Assembly (NCBI GenBank): GCA_963786805.1
Contig: CAWBAK010000004.1
Coordinates: 434,001 to 498,000 of the forward strand
Direction of reading: 5' to 3'
Length of the DNA: 64,000 bases
DNA from: CALGFI01 sp963786805
Lineage (GTDB): Bacteria; Actinomycetota; UBA4738; HRBIN12
Shown here: positions 7,673 to 16,553 of the stretch, one piece after another
How the letters are laid out: each line of letters starts with the position of its first letter
Numbering within the stretch: the first letter of the stretch is position 1
The notes under the pieces: generated by a model
What the model saw: only the letters and a program-made list of their open reading frames with translations
The model's database searches: none
Told to the model about the DNA's origin: nothing
Position numbers and translations under genes: made by a program

Positions 7673-8280
7673 GCCATTCGATGCCGGACCGGGTCCAAGC
7701 GCTCGACGCCGCATCGCGGGGGGCGGCCGACGAGTTCATCCGGCGGGCGCGCCGCGCCGGGCTCGTCGACATCGGGTACGCAAGCGTCGAGACGCCGCTC
7801 GGCCGCTTGCTCGTCGCGTCGACGCGTGAGGGCCTCGTGCGCGTCGCGTTCCCCGAGGAGCGGCAGGACGACGTGCTCGACGAGCTCTCGGCGGCGCTCT
7901 CGCCTCGCGTGCTCGAGTCCGCGTCGATGACCGATGCCGTGCGGCGGCAGCTCGACGCCTACTTCGAGGGCCGGCTCCGGGGATTCCGCACCAAGGTCGA
8001 CTGGGCGCTGACGCCGCCCGGCTTCTTCCGCCGAGTGCTGGAGGCCACGGCCCGGATCCCGTTCGGCTCGGTGTCGACCTACGGCACGGTCGCGAAGGTC
8101 GCGGGGAGCCCGAGGGCGGCTCGAGCCGCCGGGAACGCGCTCCACGACAACCCGATCCCGGTCATCGTGCCGTGCCACCGGGTGGTTCCCTCCGTCGGAG
8201 GCATCGGCAAGTACGGAGGACAGGAGTGGCGCAAGCAGTTCCTCCTCCAGCTCGAGGGGGCGGTCGCGCCGGCCGACTGA
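7669..8280 (+). CDS. Methylated-DNA-[protein]-cysteine S-methyltransferase (Ogt-like)
   Basis: Repairs O6-alkylguanine by moving the alkyl group to its own cysteine in a suicide reaction. 203 residues from the ATG at 7669. The active-site motif PCHRV has Cys at about residue 169, preceded by the helix-turn-helix region (RIPFGSVSTYGTVAK) with the arginine-finger-type segment AARAAGNALHDNP. It is coupled to the preceding ECF sigma factor (ATGA-type overlap), an arrangement that suggests damage-responsive co-expression. No fused AraC/Ada domain is present. The N-terminal 35 residues are not part of the core fold. Confidence 0.94.
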   Translation: MSHSMPDRVQALDAASRGAADEFIRRARRAGLVDIGYASVETPLGRLLVASTREGLVRVAFPEERQDDVLDELSAALSPRVLESASMTDAVRRQLDAYFEGRLRGFRTKVDWALTPPGFFRRVLEATARIPFGSVSTYGTVAKVAGSPRAARAAGNALHDNPIPVIVPCHRVVPSVGGIGKYGGQEWRKQFLLQLEGAVAPAD

Positions 8281-8317
8281 GGACCGGCGATCGGAGGGGC
8301 GATGGGAAGATGGTCCC

Positions 8318-8743
8318 GTGCCCCGGCTCCTCGCTTCCACTGTGTTCGCCTTCGCGCTGGTCGCGGCGGCATGCGGTTCGGACGGCGGAGGGAACGATGA
8401 CCCGTCGGTCCTCCCGTCTGGCGCCCTCGGGCCGGTCACGGCCGAGGCGGCCACCGGGGCCGTCCGCGGCCTGTGCGACCTTCGGACCGCGACCGACCAG
8501 GCCGAGGCCGAGGCGACCTTCCTGGACCGGTCCCACGAGACCCTTCACGTGATCGCCGCGGCGACCGAGGTCCGGGACCGAGCAGCGGCCGCCGGCCTCC
8601 TCGAAACCAAGCAGCGCGTCGAGGCCGACCTCGCCGAGACCGAGTTGCCGCCGGACTTCGCCGCGGACGTCGGAGCGTTGATCGAGGCGACGCGCGCGGC
8701 ACTCGGAGCGATCGGGCTGGAGGCCCCCGCTTGCCCGGCCTGA
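8318..8743 (+). CDS. Small lipoprotein of unknown function
   Basis: 141 residues from GTG 8318. The signal peptide FAFALVAAACGSDGG carries a lipobox (VAAAC), so the mature protein is likely lipid-anchored outside the membrane. The rest is an Ala/Glu-rich helical domain with two cysteines (GLCDLRTATD and the terminal APACPA) that could form a disulfide. I do not recognise the family. The leader (GGGAAGATGG before the start) is nearly identical to that of the next lipoprotein gene, so the two may share regulation. Confidence 0.7.
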   Translation: MPRLLASTVFAFALVAAACGSDGGGNDDPSVLPSGALGPVTAEAATGAVRGLCDLRTATDQAEAEATFLDRSHETLHVIAAATEVRDRAAAAGLLETKQRVEADLAETELPPDFAADVGALIEATRAALGAIGLEAPACPA

Positions 8744-8766
8744 CGAACCGGGGCCGGCGCGGGAAG

Positions 8767-9750
8767 ATGGACGCCGTGCCCCGATCCCGTCCCGTGGTCC
8801 TTCTGGTCGTCCTCACCGCCCTCGCGGCGGCGTGCACGTCCGGCGGCGACCCCGACCCGAGCCCGACCGGACCGACGGGCGACGTCGTCAGCGCGGCGAT
8901 GGCCTCCTCCGACCACTACGTGGGGGCGCCGCAGCGGGTCGCCATCGGGCTGCCGCTGAGCGACGGGCGGCTCGTGACCTTCGGCTCGGTCGACGTCTCC
9001 TTCTCGTACCTCGGGACCGCGGAAGCCCCGGTCGACCCCCCGGAACGGGGGCCTGCGACGGTGGCGGTCTACCTGCCGACGCCCGGCACCGCGGACCAAG
9101 CGAGCGGGCCGACCATCAGCCTTCCGTCCGAGGCCAGGGGCGTGTACGAGGCCGAGGACGTGACGTTCGACCGTGCCGGGTTCTGGCAGGCCGACGTGAC
9201 CGCCGACGTCGAGGGGCTCGGCGCGCAGCGGATGAGCACGACGTTGGAGGTCCTGGACGATCCGGAGTACCCCGCACCCGGTGAGGAGGCGATCGCGACC
9301 GAGAACCTGACGCTCGACTCGAGGGACGCCCCGCCGGAGGCGATCGACTCGCGCGCGGCGAACGAGGGCGAGGTGCCCGACCCCGAGCTCCACGAGTGGA
9401 CGATCGCCCGGGCGCTCCAGGAGGGACGTCCCGCGCTGGTGGTGTTCTCGACCCCGGTGTACTGCATCAGCAAGTTCTGCGGTCCCGTGACCGAGGTCGT
9501 CCAGGATCTCGCGACCCGCTACGAGGATCGCGCCGTCTTCATCCACGTTGAGATCTGGCGGGACTTCCAGGCGAGTCCCCAAGTCATGAACGAGGGGGCG
9601 GCCGACTGGCTCCTTCGGAACGGTGGGTTCACGGAGCCGTGGCTGTTCCTCATCGGCGCTGACGGCACCATCGTGGACCGCTGGGCGAACCTCTGGCGTG
9701 AGGACGAGGTCGTCGCGGCTCTCGAAGCGCTTCCGCGGATGAAGGCGTAG
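8767..9750 (+). CDS. Lipoprotein with C-terminal thioredoxin-like domain
   Basis: 327 residues. Signal peptide with lipobox ALAAAC, an Asp/Pro/Ser-rich linker, a beta-rich middle region (about 50-190), and a C-terminal thioredoxin/TlpA-like domain starting at RPALVVFSTPVYCISKFCG. The usual CxxC is replaced by C-I-S-K-F-C, so redox activity is uncertain. EPWLFLIGADGTIVDRW matches the typical cis-Pro and strand of the thioredoxin fold. An alternative start is GTG 8776, which gives the same leader spacing as the upstream lipoprotein gene. Probably an extracytoplasmic thiol or cofactor-handling protein. Confidence 0.75.
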   Translation: MDAVPRSRPVVLLVVLTALAAACTSGGDPDPSPTGPTGDVVSAAMASSDHYVGAPQRVAIGLPLSDGRLVTFGSVDVSFSYLGTAEAPVDPPERGPATVAVYLPTPGTADQASGPTISLPSEARGVYEAEDVTFDRAGFWQADVTADVEGLGAQRMSTTLEVLDDPEYPAPGEEAIATENLTLDSRDAPPEAIDSRAANEGEVPDPELHEWTIARALQEGRPALVVFSTPVYCISKFCGPVTEVVQDLATRYEDRAVFIHVEIWRDFQASPQVMNEGAADWLLRNGGFTEPWLFLIGADGTIVDRWANLWREDEVVAALEALPRMKA

Positions 9751-9809
9751 CGAGAACCCGAGCGAGGCGGTCCCGAGCATTCGGGCCAACCGTCCGTAGG
9801 ATGAGCCCG

Positions 9810-10739
9810 ATGTCCGAAGAGCCGCTGCCGCAGACACCCGCACCGACGGTCGAGTTCTGCTACCGGCACCCCACCCGCGAGACCGGCGTCCACTGCACCC
9901 GTTGTGGCCGCCCGATCTGCCCGGACTGCATGGTCCCGGCACCCGTCGGCTTCCAGTGCCCCGACTGCGTCGAGGAGGCACGCCGGGACTTCCGGCGCGG
10001 CCCGGGGCGCGCCATGCGGAGTGGCGTCGTCGCCACGAAGGCGCTGCTGTTCGCGATCGCCGCCGTCTTCGTCGTCGAGGTCATCGTGGGCGGCCCGCAG
10101 GCCCTGTTCAACGGCCCGAGCTTCCGCCGGCTGATCGATCTGGGCGGTCTCCAGCCCTTCCTGATCGCCGACGGCCAGTTCTGGAGGCTCTTCTCCGCGA
10201 TGTTCCTCCACGGGGGCCTGCTGCACATCGGGTTCAACGCGTACGCGCTGTGGTTGTTCGGCTCGAGCATCGAGTCCACGTACGGCCGGACGCGGTTCAT
10301 CCTCATCTACTTCGTTTCCGGGTTCCTGGCGAGCGCGGCGTCGTACGCCTTCGGGCCGGTCGATGCGCTCGGCGTGGGCGCCTCGGGCGCCATCTTCGGC
10401 GTGTTCGGCGCCTTCATCGCCTACAACTACCGCCGCCGTCACCTCGCCCTCGCCGCGGCGAACCTGCGCTGGGCGATGACCATGATCCTGCTGAACGTGC
10501 TCCTCGCGTTCGGGTTCCGCGGCATCGACTGGCGAGCCCATCTCGGCGGGGTCATCGCCGGCGTCGTCGCCGGCACGATCGCGGAGGGTGCAGGGGGGAA
10601 CGCGACGCAACGTCGCATGGTGCAGATCGCCGGATTCACGGCGTTGATCGTGGCCGGGATCGCCCTGGTGGTCTGGCGGACCGTCGAGATCCGCCAACTC
10701 CCCTTCTTCGACGAGGGCGTGGCCTTCTTCGGTCGTTAG
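9810..10739 (+). CDS. Rhomboid family intramembrane serine protease with N-terminal zinc ribbon
   Basis: About 309 residues. The cytoplasmic N-terminus holds a B-box-like zinc finger (FCYRHPTRETGVHCTRCGRP then CPDC and QCPDC). The membrane domain has the rhomboid WR motif (FWRLFSAMFLHGG), the catalytic Ser at about residue 192 in GASGAIFG, and the catalytic His at about 244 in WRAHLGG, so the dyad is intact. Start ATG 9810 is preferred to 9801 because TAGGAT ends seven bases before it. This zinc-finger-rhomboid form is common in actinobacteria. Confidence 0.92.
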   Translation: MSEEPLPQTPAPTVEFCYRHPTRETGVHCTRCGRPICPDCMVPAPVGFQCPDCVEEARRDFRRGPGRAMRSGVVATKALLFAIAAVFVVEVIVGGPQALFNGPSFRRLIDLGGLQPFLIADGQFWRLFSAMFLHGGLLHIGFNAYALWLFGSSIESTYGRTRFILIYFVSGFLASAASYAFGPVDALGVGASGAIFGVFGAFIAYNYRRRHLALAAANLRWAMTMILLNVLLAFGFRGIDWRAHLGGVIAGVVAGTIAEGAGGNATQRRMVQIAGFTALIVAGIALVVWRTVEIRQLPFFDEGVAFFGR

Positions 10740-10763
10740 CGTTCGCGACCGCGTCGCTCGCGC

Positions 10764-12351
10764 TCAGCGCCGATCGGCGATCCCGTAGACCCCGCCGCCC
10801 CGAGTCCCGACCCAGATCATGCCCTCGAGCACCGACGGCGTGGACTCGATGCAGCTTCCGAGGGAGAGCGCCCAGAGCTCGGGCGGCTCGCGCCGCGGGT
10901 TCGAGATGTCGAACGCATGCAGCGTTCCGCCGCAATCGCCTTGCAACAACACGTCGTCGATCGGGCACCGGAGAGGACCACGTCGGCCCGGCCAGGTGGA
11001 TGCGCCAACGCTCCCGGCCGGTCTCCCGTTCGATCCCGATCAGGTCGCCGTAGTTCGTCGCGATGTAGACCATGTCGCCGTGGATCGCCGGGGTCGCCCA
11101 CGCTCCGCCGGCGCCCTCGGCGCCGCGCTCGGTGATCGCGAAGGACCACACGAGCGGGTCGTCCGGACGGGACGGATCGAGCTTCATCAGCTGTCCGACC
11201 TCCTGCGCCCTCGCGCTGAACCGCTCGAGCTCGCTCGCTACGTACAGGAACCCCTCCTCGTCGATGACGACCGTGGCGTCGGTGTCCTCGCCGGTCCAGA
11301 ACCGGAAGACGCGCTTGGCGCGCTTGCCGCCCTCCAGCACGCGCGAGATGTCCCAGCCCTGGATCAGTCCGCCGGAGTTCCCGAAGTACACGACGCCGTC
11401 GTCGAACGCGACCGAGCTCTCGATCGACACGTTCGAGTCCGGAAGCGCGGCGAGCAGCTCGTCGTCGAACCCCGGAACGGTGAGGACGACCTCGGGATCC
11501 ACGGTCACCTTGCCGTTCCGGTCGTAGTCGCGGTTCAGCCGGATGACGTGCAACCATGAGTTCTCCCCGCCCTCGAGGAGGTAGTCGCCGATCACGAGCG
11601 GTGCCCCGTCCCAGTCGTTGTTCCAGACGGGGTTCGGCACGCTGGTCGAGGCGTTCAGCGACCAGAGGACGGTCGGCTCTGCGCGGTCGAGGGCGATCAC
11701 CCGCAGGAAGTTGTCCCGCGAACCCGCGTAGTAGAGGGGGTAGCCGTCGGGATCGCTCGACGCCGAGCCCTTCGCGAGGTCGCCGGTCTGCAACTCGGGC
11801 CGCACGGGCTGACCGGTCAGGCCGTCGATGAAGTGGTAGGCGCCGTCGTACGCGTTGATCCGGACCTCGATCCCGCCGTCGTCGTCCACGATCACGTTCG
11901 GTTGGCCCGTCCACCCCGTGCCACACCAAAGACGCACGCCGTGCTGGTCCGAGGACTCCGAGCACAGGCTCCCGGTCTCCGGGTACCGCCAGAGGACCCG
12001 TGGGTCCTCGGGGACGGGTCCCTCGCCGTACCAACTCCGCGTGGCGTTGCCGCGGAAGGTCGTCATGCCGGCGAACGTGGTGTTGATCGGCCCGGGTGTC
12101 GGGGTCGGGGTCGGCGTCGGGCTCGGCGTGGCGCTCGGGCTCAGGCTCGGCGCCGGCGACCCGCTGGGCGATGGGGACTCCTTCCCCTCCGACGCCGTGG
12201 CGCCTTGATCTCCATCCGGGTCGAAAAGGTCGAGCCGCCACACGAGGAGGCCGGCGAACAGGACCACGAGACCCGCCACGACGACGGCGAACGGGACACG
12301 GGATCGGGAGGCGTGGTGCGCCCGGGAGCGCGGCGGCATCGGCCGCATCAT
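10764..12351 (-). CDS. Membrane-anchored PQQ-type beta-propeller protein, frameshifted
   Basis: About 529 residues once a single-base shift near 10963-10966 is corrected (the span has one extra base). The N-terminus has one transmembrane anchor (PFAVVVAGLVVLFAGLLVW), followed by a Pro/Ser/Thr-rich linker encoded by repeated TCGGGG-type DNA. The rest has blades typical of PQQ/quinoprotein-like propellers (YYAGSRDNFLRVIALD, FGNSGGLIQGWDISR, YIATNYGDLIGIERETGRERW, GTLHAFD). The last 62 residues are in another frame. No PQQ-dehydrogenase active site is evident, so a structural or binding role is more likely than catalysis. It starts 22 bases after the pheA stop codon, so probably co-transcribed. 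Confidence 0.78.
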
Positions 12352-12373
12352 CCCATGGGCGACACGGAAGACC

Positions 12374-13228
12374 TTAGACGGGACCCTTCGACGACGGATA
12401 CGAGCCCAGGACCTTGAGCATCGACGTGTGGAGCCGGACCTCGTCCAGCGCCTCGGCCACGTTCGCGTCGTCGGCCGAACCGTCGAGGTCGATGTAGAAG
12501 ACGTATTCGAACGGCGCACCGCGTCGCGGACGCGACTCGAGCTTCGTGAGGTTGATCCCGCGATCCGCGAACGGCTTCAGCGCGCGGAAGAGCGATCCGG
12601 GGCGATCGTCACCCGCCATGACGAGCGACGTCTTGTTCGCCTCGCCCAGATCCGCGTCCCGCGTTCCGATCACGACGAACTTGGTGAAGTTGTCGGGGTA
12701 CGTCTGGATGTGCTCGGCGAGCACCGTGAGCCCGAGCCGGGTTCCGGCCTCGACGCTCGCGATCGCCGCCTCGTCCAGGCGGCCCCGCTCCGCGACCATC
12801 CGAGCGCCGCCGGCCGTGTCGTGGACGGGTACCGGGTCGATCCGGTGCGACGTGAGGAACTCCTCGCACTGCGCCAGCGCCTGCCAGTGGGAGTAGGCCC
12901 GCTCGATCCCCTCGAGTCGGGCTCCCACGGGAGCCAGCAGGGCGTGATCGACGCGCAGCACGACTTCGCCGACGACCTTCACGAGGGTCGAGCGAAGCAA
13001 CAGGTCATAGCTCTCGTTCACCGAGCCCGCCTGGGAGTTCTCGACCGGGACGACGCCGAAGTCCGCCTCACCGCTGGTCACGCGCGAGAACGTGAGCCGG
13101 ATCGTGTCGCAGGCAAGCGGCTCGCCGCCGGGGAACATCGCGAGCACCGCTCGTTCGCTGAACGCGCCGGGCTCGCCCTGGTAGGCGACCTTCATCGACT
13201 CGCCGTCGGGATCCCTGTTGCCCTGCAT
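12374..13228 (-). CDS. pheA: Prephenate dehydratase
   Basis: Converts prephenate to phenylpyruvate in phenylalanine synthesis. 284 residues, standalone monofunctional type. The catalytic domain begins KVAYQGEPGAFSERA, with VVPVENSQAGSVNESYDLL and the active-site HDTAGGARMV; the C-terminal ACT domain (about 195-275) carries the phenylalanine-binding NLTKLESRP and GDDRPGSLF. No chorismate mutase domain is attached. ATG 13228 is preceded by TAGCCT at six bases, leaderless style; an internal Met 12 is an alternative. Confidence 0.96.
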   Translation of the reverse strand: MQGNRDPDGESMKVAYQGEPGAFSERAVLAMFPGGEPLACDTIRLTFSRVTSGEADFGVVPVENSQAGSVNESYDLLLRSTLVKVVGEVVLRVDHALLAPVGARLEGIERAYSHWQALAQCEEFLTSHRIDPVPVHDTAGGARMVAERGRLDEAAIASVEAGTRLGLTVLAEHIQTYPDNFTKFVVIGTRDADLGEANKTSLVMAGDDRPGSLFRALKPFADRGINLTKLESRPRRGAPFEYVFYIDLDGSADDANVAEALDEVRLHTSMLKVLGSYPSSKGPV

Positions 13229-13304
13229 GGCCGAAGGCTAGCAGCGTGCTGCGGGCGAACCGCGCAGCGGCCACTCGGACGAACCGAGGGCGTCCCGCGG
13301 AGGT

Positions 13305-14240
13305 CTACCCGGCGAACTGCTGGTAGATCTTGATGGCGCCGGGACCCAGCACGACGATGAACAGCGCCGGCAGCACCAAGAAGATCATCGGGAACAGGAG
13401 CTTCACCGGGATCTTCTGCGCGGTTTCCTCTGCGCGCTGGCGACGCTTGTGCCGCAACTCCTGCGACTGCGAACGGAGCACGTTGGCGATCGAGACGCCG
13501 AACAGATCCGCCTGGATCATCGAGAGCACGAAGCCCTGGAGCTCGGGAACGTTGGTGCGGTCGGCGAGGTGGCGGAACGCATCGGGGCGCGAGACGCCGA
13601 TCTGCGACTCCTGGAGCAGGCGCCCGATCTCCTCGGCGAGTGGTCCAGGAACGTTCTTCGTGACCTGGGCCAGCGCGGCGTCGAACCCGAGTCCGGCCTC
13701 GACGCTGATCGTGAGCAGGTCCATCACGTCGGAGAGCTGCTTGCGGATCGTCCGTTGGCGCTTGGCGGCCATCGTCTTGATCTGGGCGCTGGGAAGCGTG
13801 TAGCCGACGGCGGCGACGAGCGCGATGAAGACGATCTCGAGGACCGGACGGAGCGGCACGATCGCCATCAGCATCGTGGCTCCGATGCCACCGCCGATCG
13901 CACCGACGACCTTCAACGCCACGACCCGTTCCGCATCCCAGGCCGGCGGATTGCCGGCGAAGACGAGCTGTTCGGCGACCTTGCGGTCCAGGTCGAACGG
14001 CGTGAGCCGCACGAGACTGCGGCCGATGCGCTTGGCACCGGGCAGGAGGATGCGTTCCAGCGCCGATCCCTGGAGCTGCTGCTGCCGCAGGTCGACCGGT
14101 CCGCTGACCGTCCCGAGCTGAGACTGCAGGAGCGCCATCGGACGGTTGCGTTCCCGCATCGCGATGTCGACGACCACCCCGATCAGGAAGATCGCCAGGA
14201 ACGTTCCGACGAGTGAGAGTGCGAGCCAGAGGCTAGACAT
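13305..14240 (-). CDS. tadC: Tad pilus assembly membrane protein TadC
   Basis: Polytopic platform protein of the type II secretion F family, 311 residues, for Flp pilus assembly. N-terminal helix, two central hydrophobic segments, the T2SSF cytoplasmic domain (LSDVMDLLTISVEAGLGFDAAL, then RTNVPELQGFVLSMIQADLFG) and a terminal helix (LFPMIFLVLPALFIVVLG). It overlaps tadB by eight bases and is the last gene of the operon. Confidence 0.93.
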   Translation of the reverse strand: MSSLWLALSLVGTFLAIFLIGVVVDIAMRERNRPMALLQSQLGTVSGPVDLRQQQLQGSALERILLPGAKRIGRSLVRLTPFDLDRKVAEQLVFAGNPPAWDAERVVALKVVGAIGGGIGATMLMAIVPLRPVLEIVFIALVAAVGYTLPSAQIKTMAAKRQRTIRKQLSDVMDLLTISVEAGLGFDAALAQVTKNVPGPLAEEIGRLLQESQIGVSRPDAFRHLADRTNVPELQGFVLSMIQADLFGVSIANVLRSQSQELRHKRRQRAEETAQKIPVKLLFPMIFLVLPALFIVVLGPGAIKIYQQFAG

Positions 14241-15225
14241 CGATCTTCACGATCCTCGTCATGACCCAGATCCCCAATCCCATCAACGTGCCACCGGCGG
14301 CCAGCAGGATGAGCCCCACGGTCGTGGTGAACAACGGTTCGATGTACCCAGGGTTCACGATGGACAGGTAGAGCAAGATCAGGAACGGCAGCGCGGAAAG
14401 GATGACGACCGAGAACTTGCCCTCGGCCGACAGCACGTTGACCTGCCGGCGCAGATAGGCGCGCTCGCGCACCGTCTTGGCGACGATATCGAGCACCTCG
14501 GCCAGGTTGCCGCCGACCTGCCGTTGGACGTTGATCGCGATGACGGCCCACCGCAGGTCCTGGCTGTCCACGCGTTCGGCCATCGCCAGGAGCGCGTCGT
14601 CGATCGGGCGTCCCAGACGGATCTCGGCCACGACGCGCTGGAACTCGCCCGCCGAGGGCTCGCTGATCTCCTTCGACACGGTGTCGAGGGCCTGCAGGAA
14701 CGAGTAGCCGGCCCGCAGCGAGCTCGCCAGGATGGCGAGCGTGTCGGCGAGCTGGTCGATCATCAGTCCCTGCCGCTTGCGGAGCGCCCGCAGCAACCAG
14801 CCGTACGGGATCAACGAGAAGACGCCGGCCGACAGAAGGACGAAGATCACGTTCTGGAAGAAGATCGCGGCGATGATCCCGCCGCCGAGCGCCGCGAAGG
14901 TCGTCAGCGCGACGAACTCCCCTGCCAGGACCGGCAGACCGGCCTGCTCGAGGCGCTCGTCGAGCTTGCCGCTGAAGCCCGAGGCGCTCGCCAGGCGCTG
15001 CCCCATCTGGGCGAACGACCCCGGAACCCACTGCGTGAGGATCTGCGCCGGGTCCTCGCCGGCCGCCGGCTTGCGACCGAGCCGCCGTGCCAGGCTCCGG
15101 TCCCGCCGGGCGCGCGCACGCGTCCCCGCCAGGAAGGTCATCACCAGGAAGACCGCGCCGAAGCACGCGGACAGGACGACGATCAGGCCGACGTCCGAAC
15201 CCCAGAAGGAATCGACGGCGATCAC
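14233..15225 (-). CDS. tadB: Tad pilus assembly membrane protein TadB
   Basis: Second T2SSF platform protein, 330 residues. N-terminal helix, a basic cytoplasmic stretch, two central helices, then the T2SSF domain (LADTLAILASSLRAGYSFLQALDTVSKE and DLRWAVIAINVQRQVGGNLAEVLD) and C-terminal helices. ATG 15225 overlaps the tadA stop by four bases. TadB and TadC together form the inner-membrane platform driven by TadA. Confidence 0.93.
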   Translation of the reverse strand: MIAVDSFWGSDVGLIVVLSACFGAVFLVMTFLAGTRARARRDRSLARRLGRKPAAGEDPAQILTQWVPGSFAQMGQRLASASGFSGKLDERLEQAGLPVLAGEFVALTTFAALGGGIIAAIFFQNVIFVLLSAGVFSLIPYGWLLRALRKRQGLMIDQLADTLAILASSLRAGYSFLQALDTVSKEISEPSAGEFQRVVAEIRLGRPIDDALLAMAERVDSQDLRWAVIAINVQRQVGGNLAEVLDIVAKTVRERAYLRRQVNVLSAEGKFSVVILSALPFLILLYLSIVNPGYIEPLFTTTVGLILLAAGGTLMGLGIWVMTRIVKIDV

Positions 15226-16544
15226 GCCGCTCGACCTCCCGGGGTCGGTGCGAAGACCTCGGGGGGAACCGTGACGCCGTGCTCCTGCAAGCGGTCCATG
15301 AACCGCGGGCGCAGGCCTGTGGACTTGAGGCCGCCGAGGAACTTGCCGTTGTCGTCGATCCCGGCCGCGTAGTCGAACAGGAACAGGTCCTGAAGGGTGA
15401 TCACGTCGCCCTCCATGCCCACGATCTCGGTGATGTGTGTGATGCGCCGGGATCCGTCCTTCATGCGGGCCTGGTGGACGATGACGTTCAGGGCCGAGGA
15501 GATCTGCTCGCGGATCGCGCGCACACCCAGGTCCATCCCGGACATCAGGATCATCGTCTCCAGGCGGGCCAGGGCGTCTCTCGGCGAGTTGCAGTGGATC
15601 GTGGTGATCGAGCCGTCGTGGCCCGTGTTCATGGCCTGCATCATGTCGAGTGCCTCGCCGCCGCGGACCTCACCGACGACGATGCGGTCCGGGCGCATGC
15701 GAAGGGCGTTGCGGACGAGGTCGCGGATCGTGACCTCTCCCTTGCCCTCGATGTTCGGCGGACGGTACTCGAGGCGCACGATGTGGGGCTGCTGGAGCCG
15801 GAGCTCGGCCGCGTCCTCGATCGTGATGATGCGCTCGTCATCGGGCAGGAACGACGACAGGACGTTCAGGGTCGTCGTCTTGCCGGCACCGGTTCCACCC
15901 GACACCAACAGGTTCAAGCGGCCCTTCACGCAAGCGTCGAGGACCTCGACGGTCTGGCGGGTCATGGTTCCGAAGTTGACCAGGTCCTCGGCGTGGTACG
16001 GGTCGGCCGCGAACTTGCGGATCGTGAGGGTCGGCCCGTCCACCGCGAGAGGCGGGATGATCGCGTTGACACGGGAACCGTCGGGCAGGCGAGCGTCACA
16101 GTACGGAGACGACTCGTCGATCCGGCGGCCGACCTTGCCCACGATCTTGTCGATCGTGCGGCGGAGCTGGCCCTCGTCGTGGAACTTCGCGCCGGTCCAG
16201 TAGAGCTTGCCGGCACGCTCGACGTAGATCGCGTCCCAGCCGTTGACCATGATCTCGGTAACGTCCGAGTCGCGGACGAAAGGCTCGAGCGGACCCAGAC
16301 CCAGGACGCTGTCGCCGATCTGCCGGACGACCAGGAGCTTCTCCTGGGCGGAGAGACCGGGCTCCTCCTCGTCGAGCAGCTCGCGAAGGCGAGTGTGCAC
16401 CAGACCTTCGAGCTCGGTGTCCGACATGGAGGCGTCGTACAGGCTCGGGCCGAGCACCTCGACGAGGCGCTCCTGGACGTGCGTCCGGATATCGGCGATC
16501 CGGTCCCTCTGTGAAGACTTGGCGAGTCGGTCTGCGAGCGACAT
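15222..16544 (-). CDS. tadA: Tad pilus motor ATPase TadA/CpaF
   Basis: Hexameric secretion ATPase that drives Flp pilin polymerisation. 440 residues. The N-terminal domain binds the platform; Walker A GGTGAGKTT is at about 216-224, the Asp box is in ERIITIEDAAELRL, Walker B in RPDRIVVGEVRGGEALDM, and the His box in GHDGSITTIHCN. AGGAGG precedes the ATG and overlaps the tadZ TAG stop. The length is that of CpaF. Confidence 0.96.
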   Translation of the reverse strand: MSLADRLAKSSQRDRIADIRTHVQERLVEVLGPSLYDASMSDTELEGLVHTRLRELLDEEEPGLSAQEKLLVVRQIGDSVLGLGPLEPFVRDSDVTEIMVNGWDAIYVERAGKLYWTGAKFHDEGQLRRTIDKIVGKVGRRIDESSPYCDARLPDGSRVNAIIPPLAVDGPTLTIRKFAADPYHAEDLVNFGTMTRQTVEVLDACVKGRLNLLVSGGTGAGKTTTLNVLSSFLPDDERIITIEDAAELRLQQPHIVRLEYRPPNIEGKGEVTIRDLVRNALRMRPDRIVVGEVRGGEALDMMQAMNTGHDGSITTIHCNSPRDALARLETMILMSGMDLGVRAIREQISSALNVIVHQARMKDGSRRITHITEIVGMEGDVITLQDLFLFDYAAGIDDNGKFLGGLKSTGLRPRFMDRLQEHGVTVPPEVFAPTPGGRAA

Positions 16545-16553
16545 CGTTTCCTC

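Noticed and set aside
12090..12180. Low-complexity TCGGGG-type direct repeats as a possible recombination site
   Set aside because: They encode the Pro/Ser/Thr linker of the propeller protein; similar linkers occur at 40750-40850 and 52560-52640.
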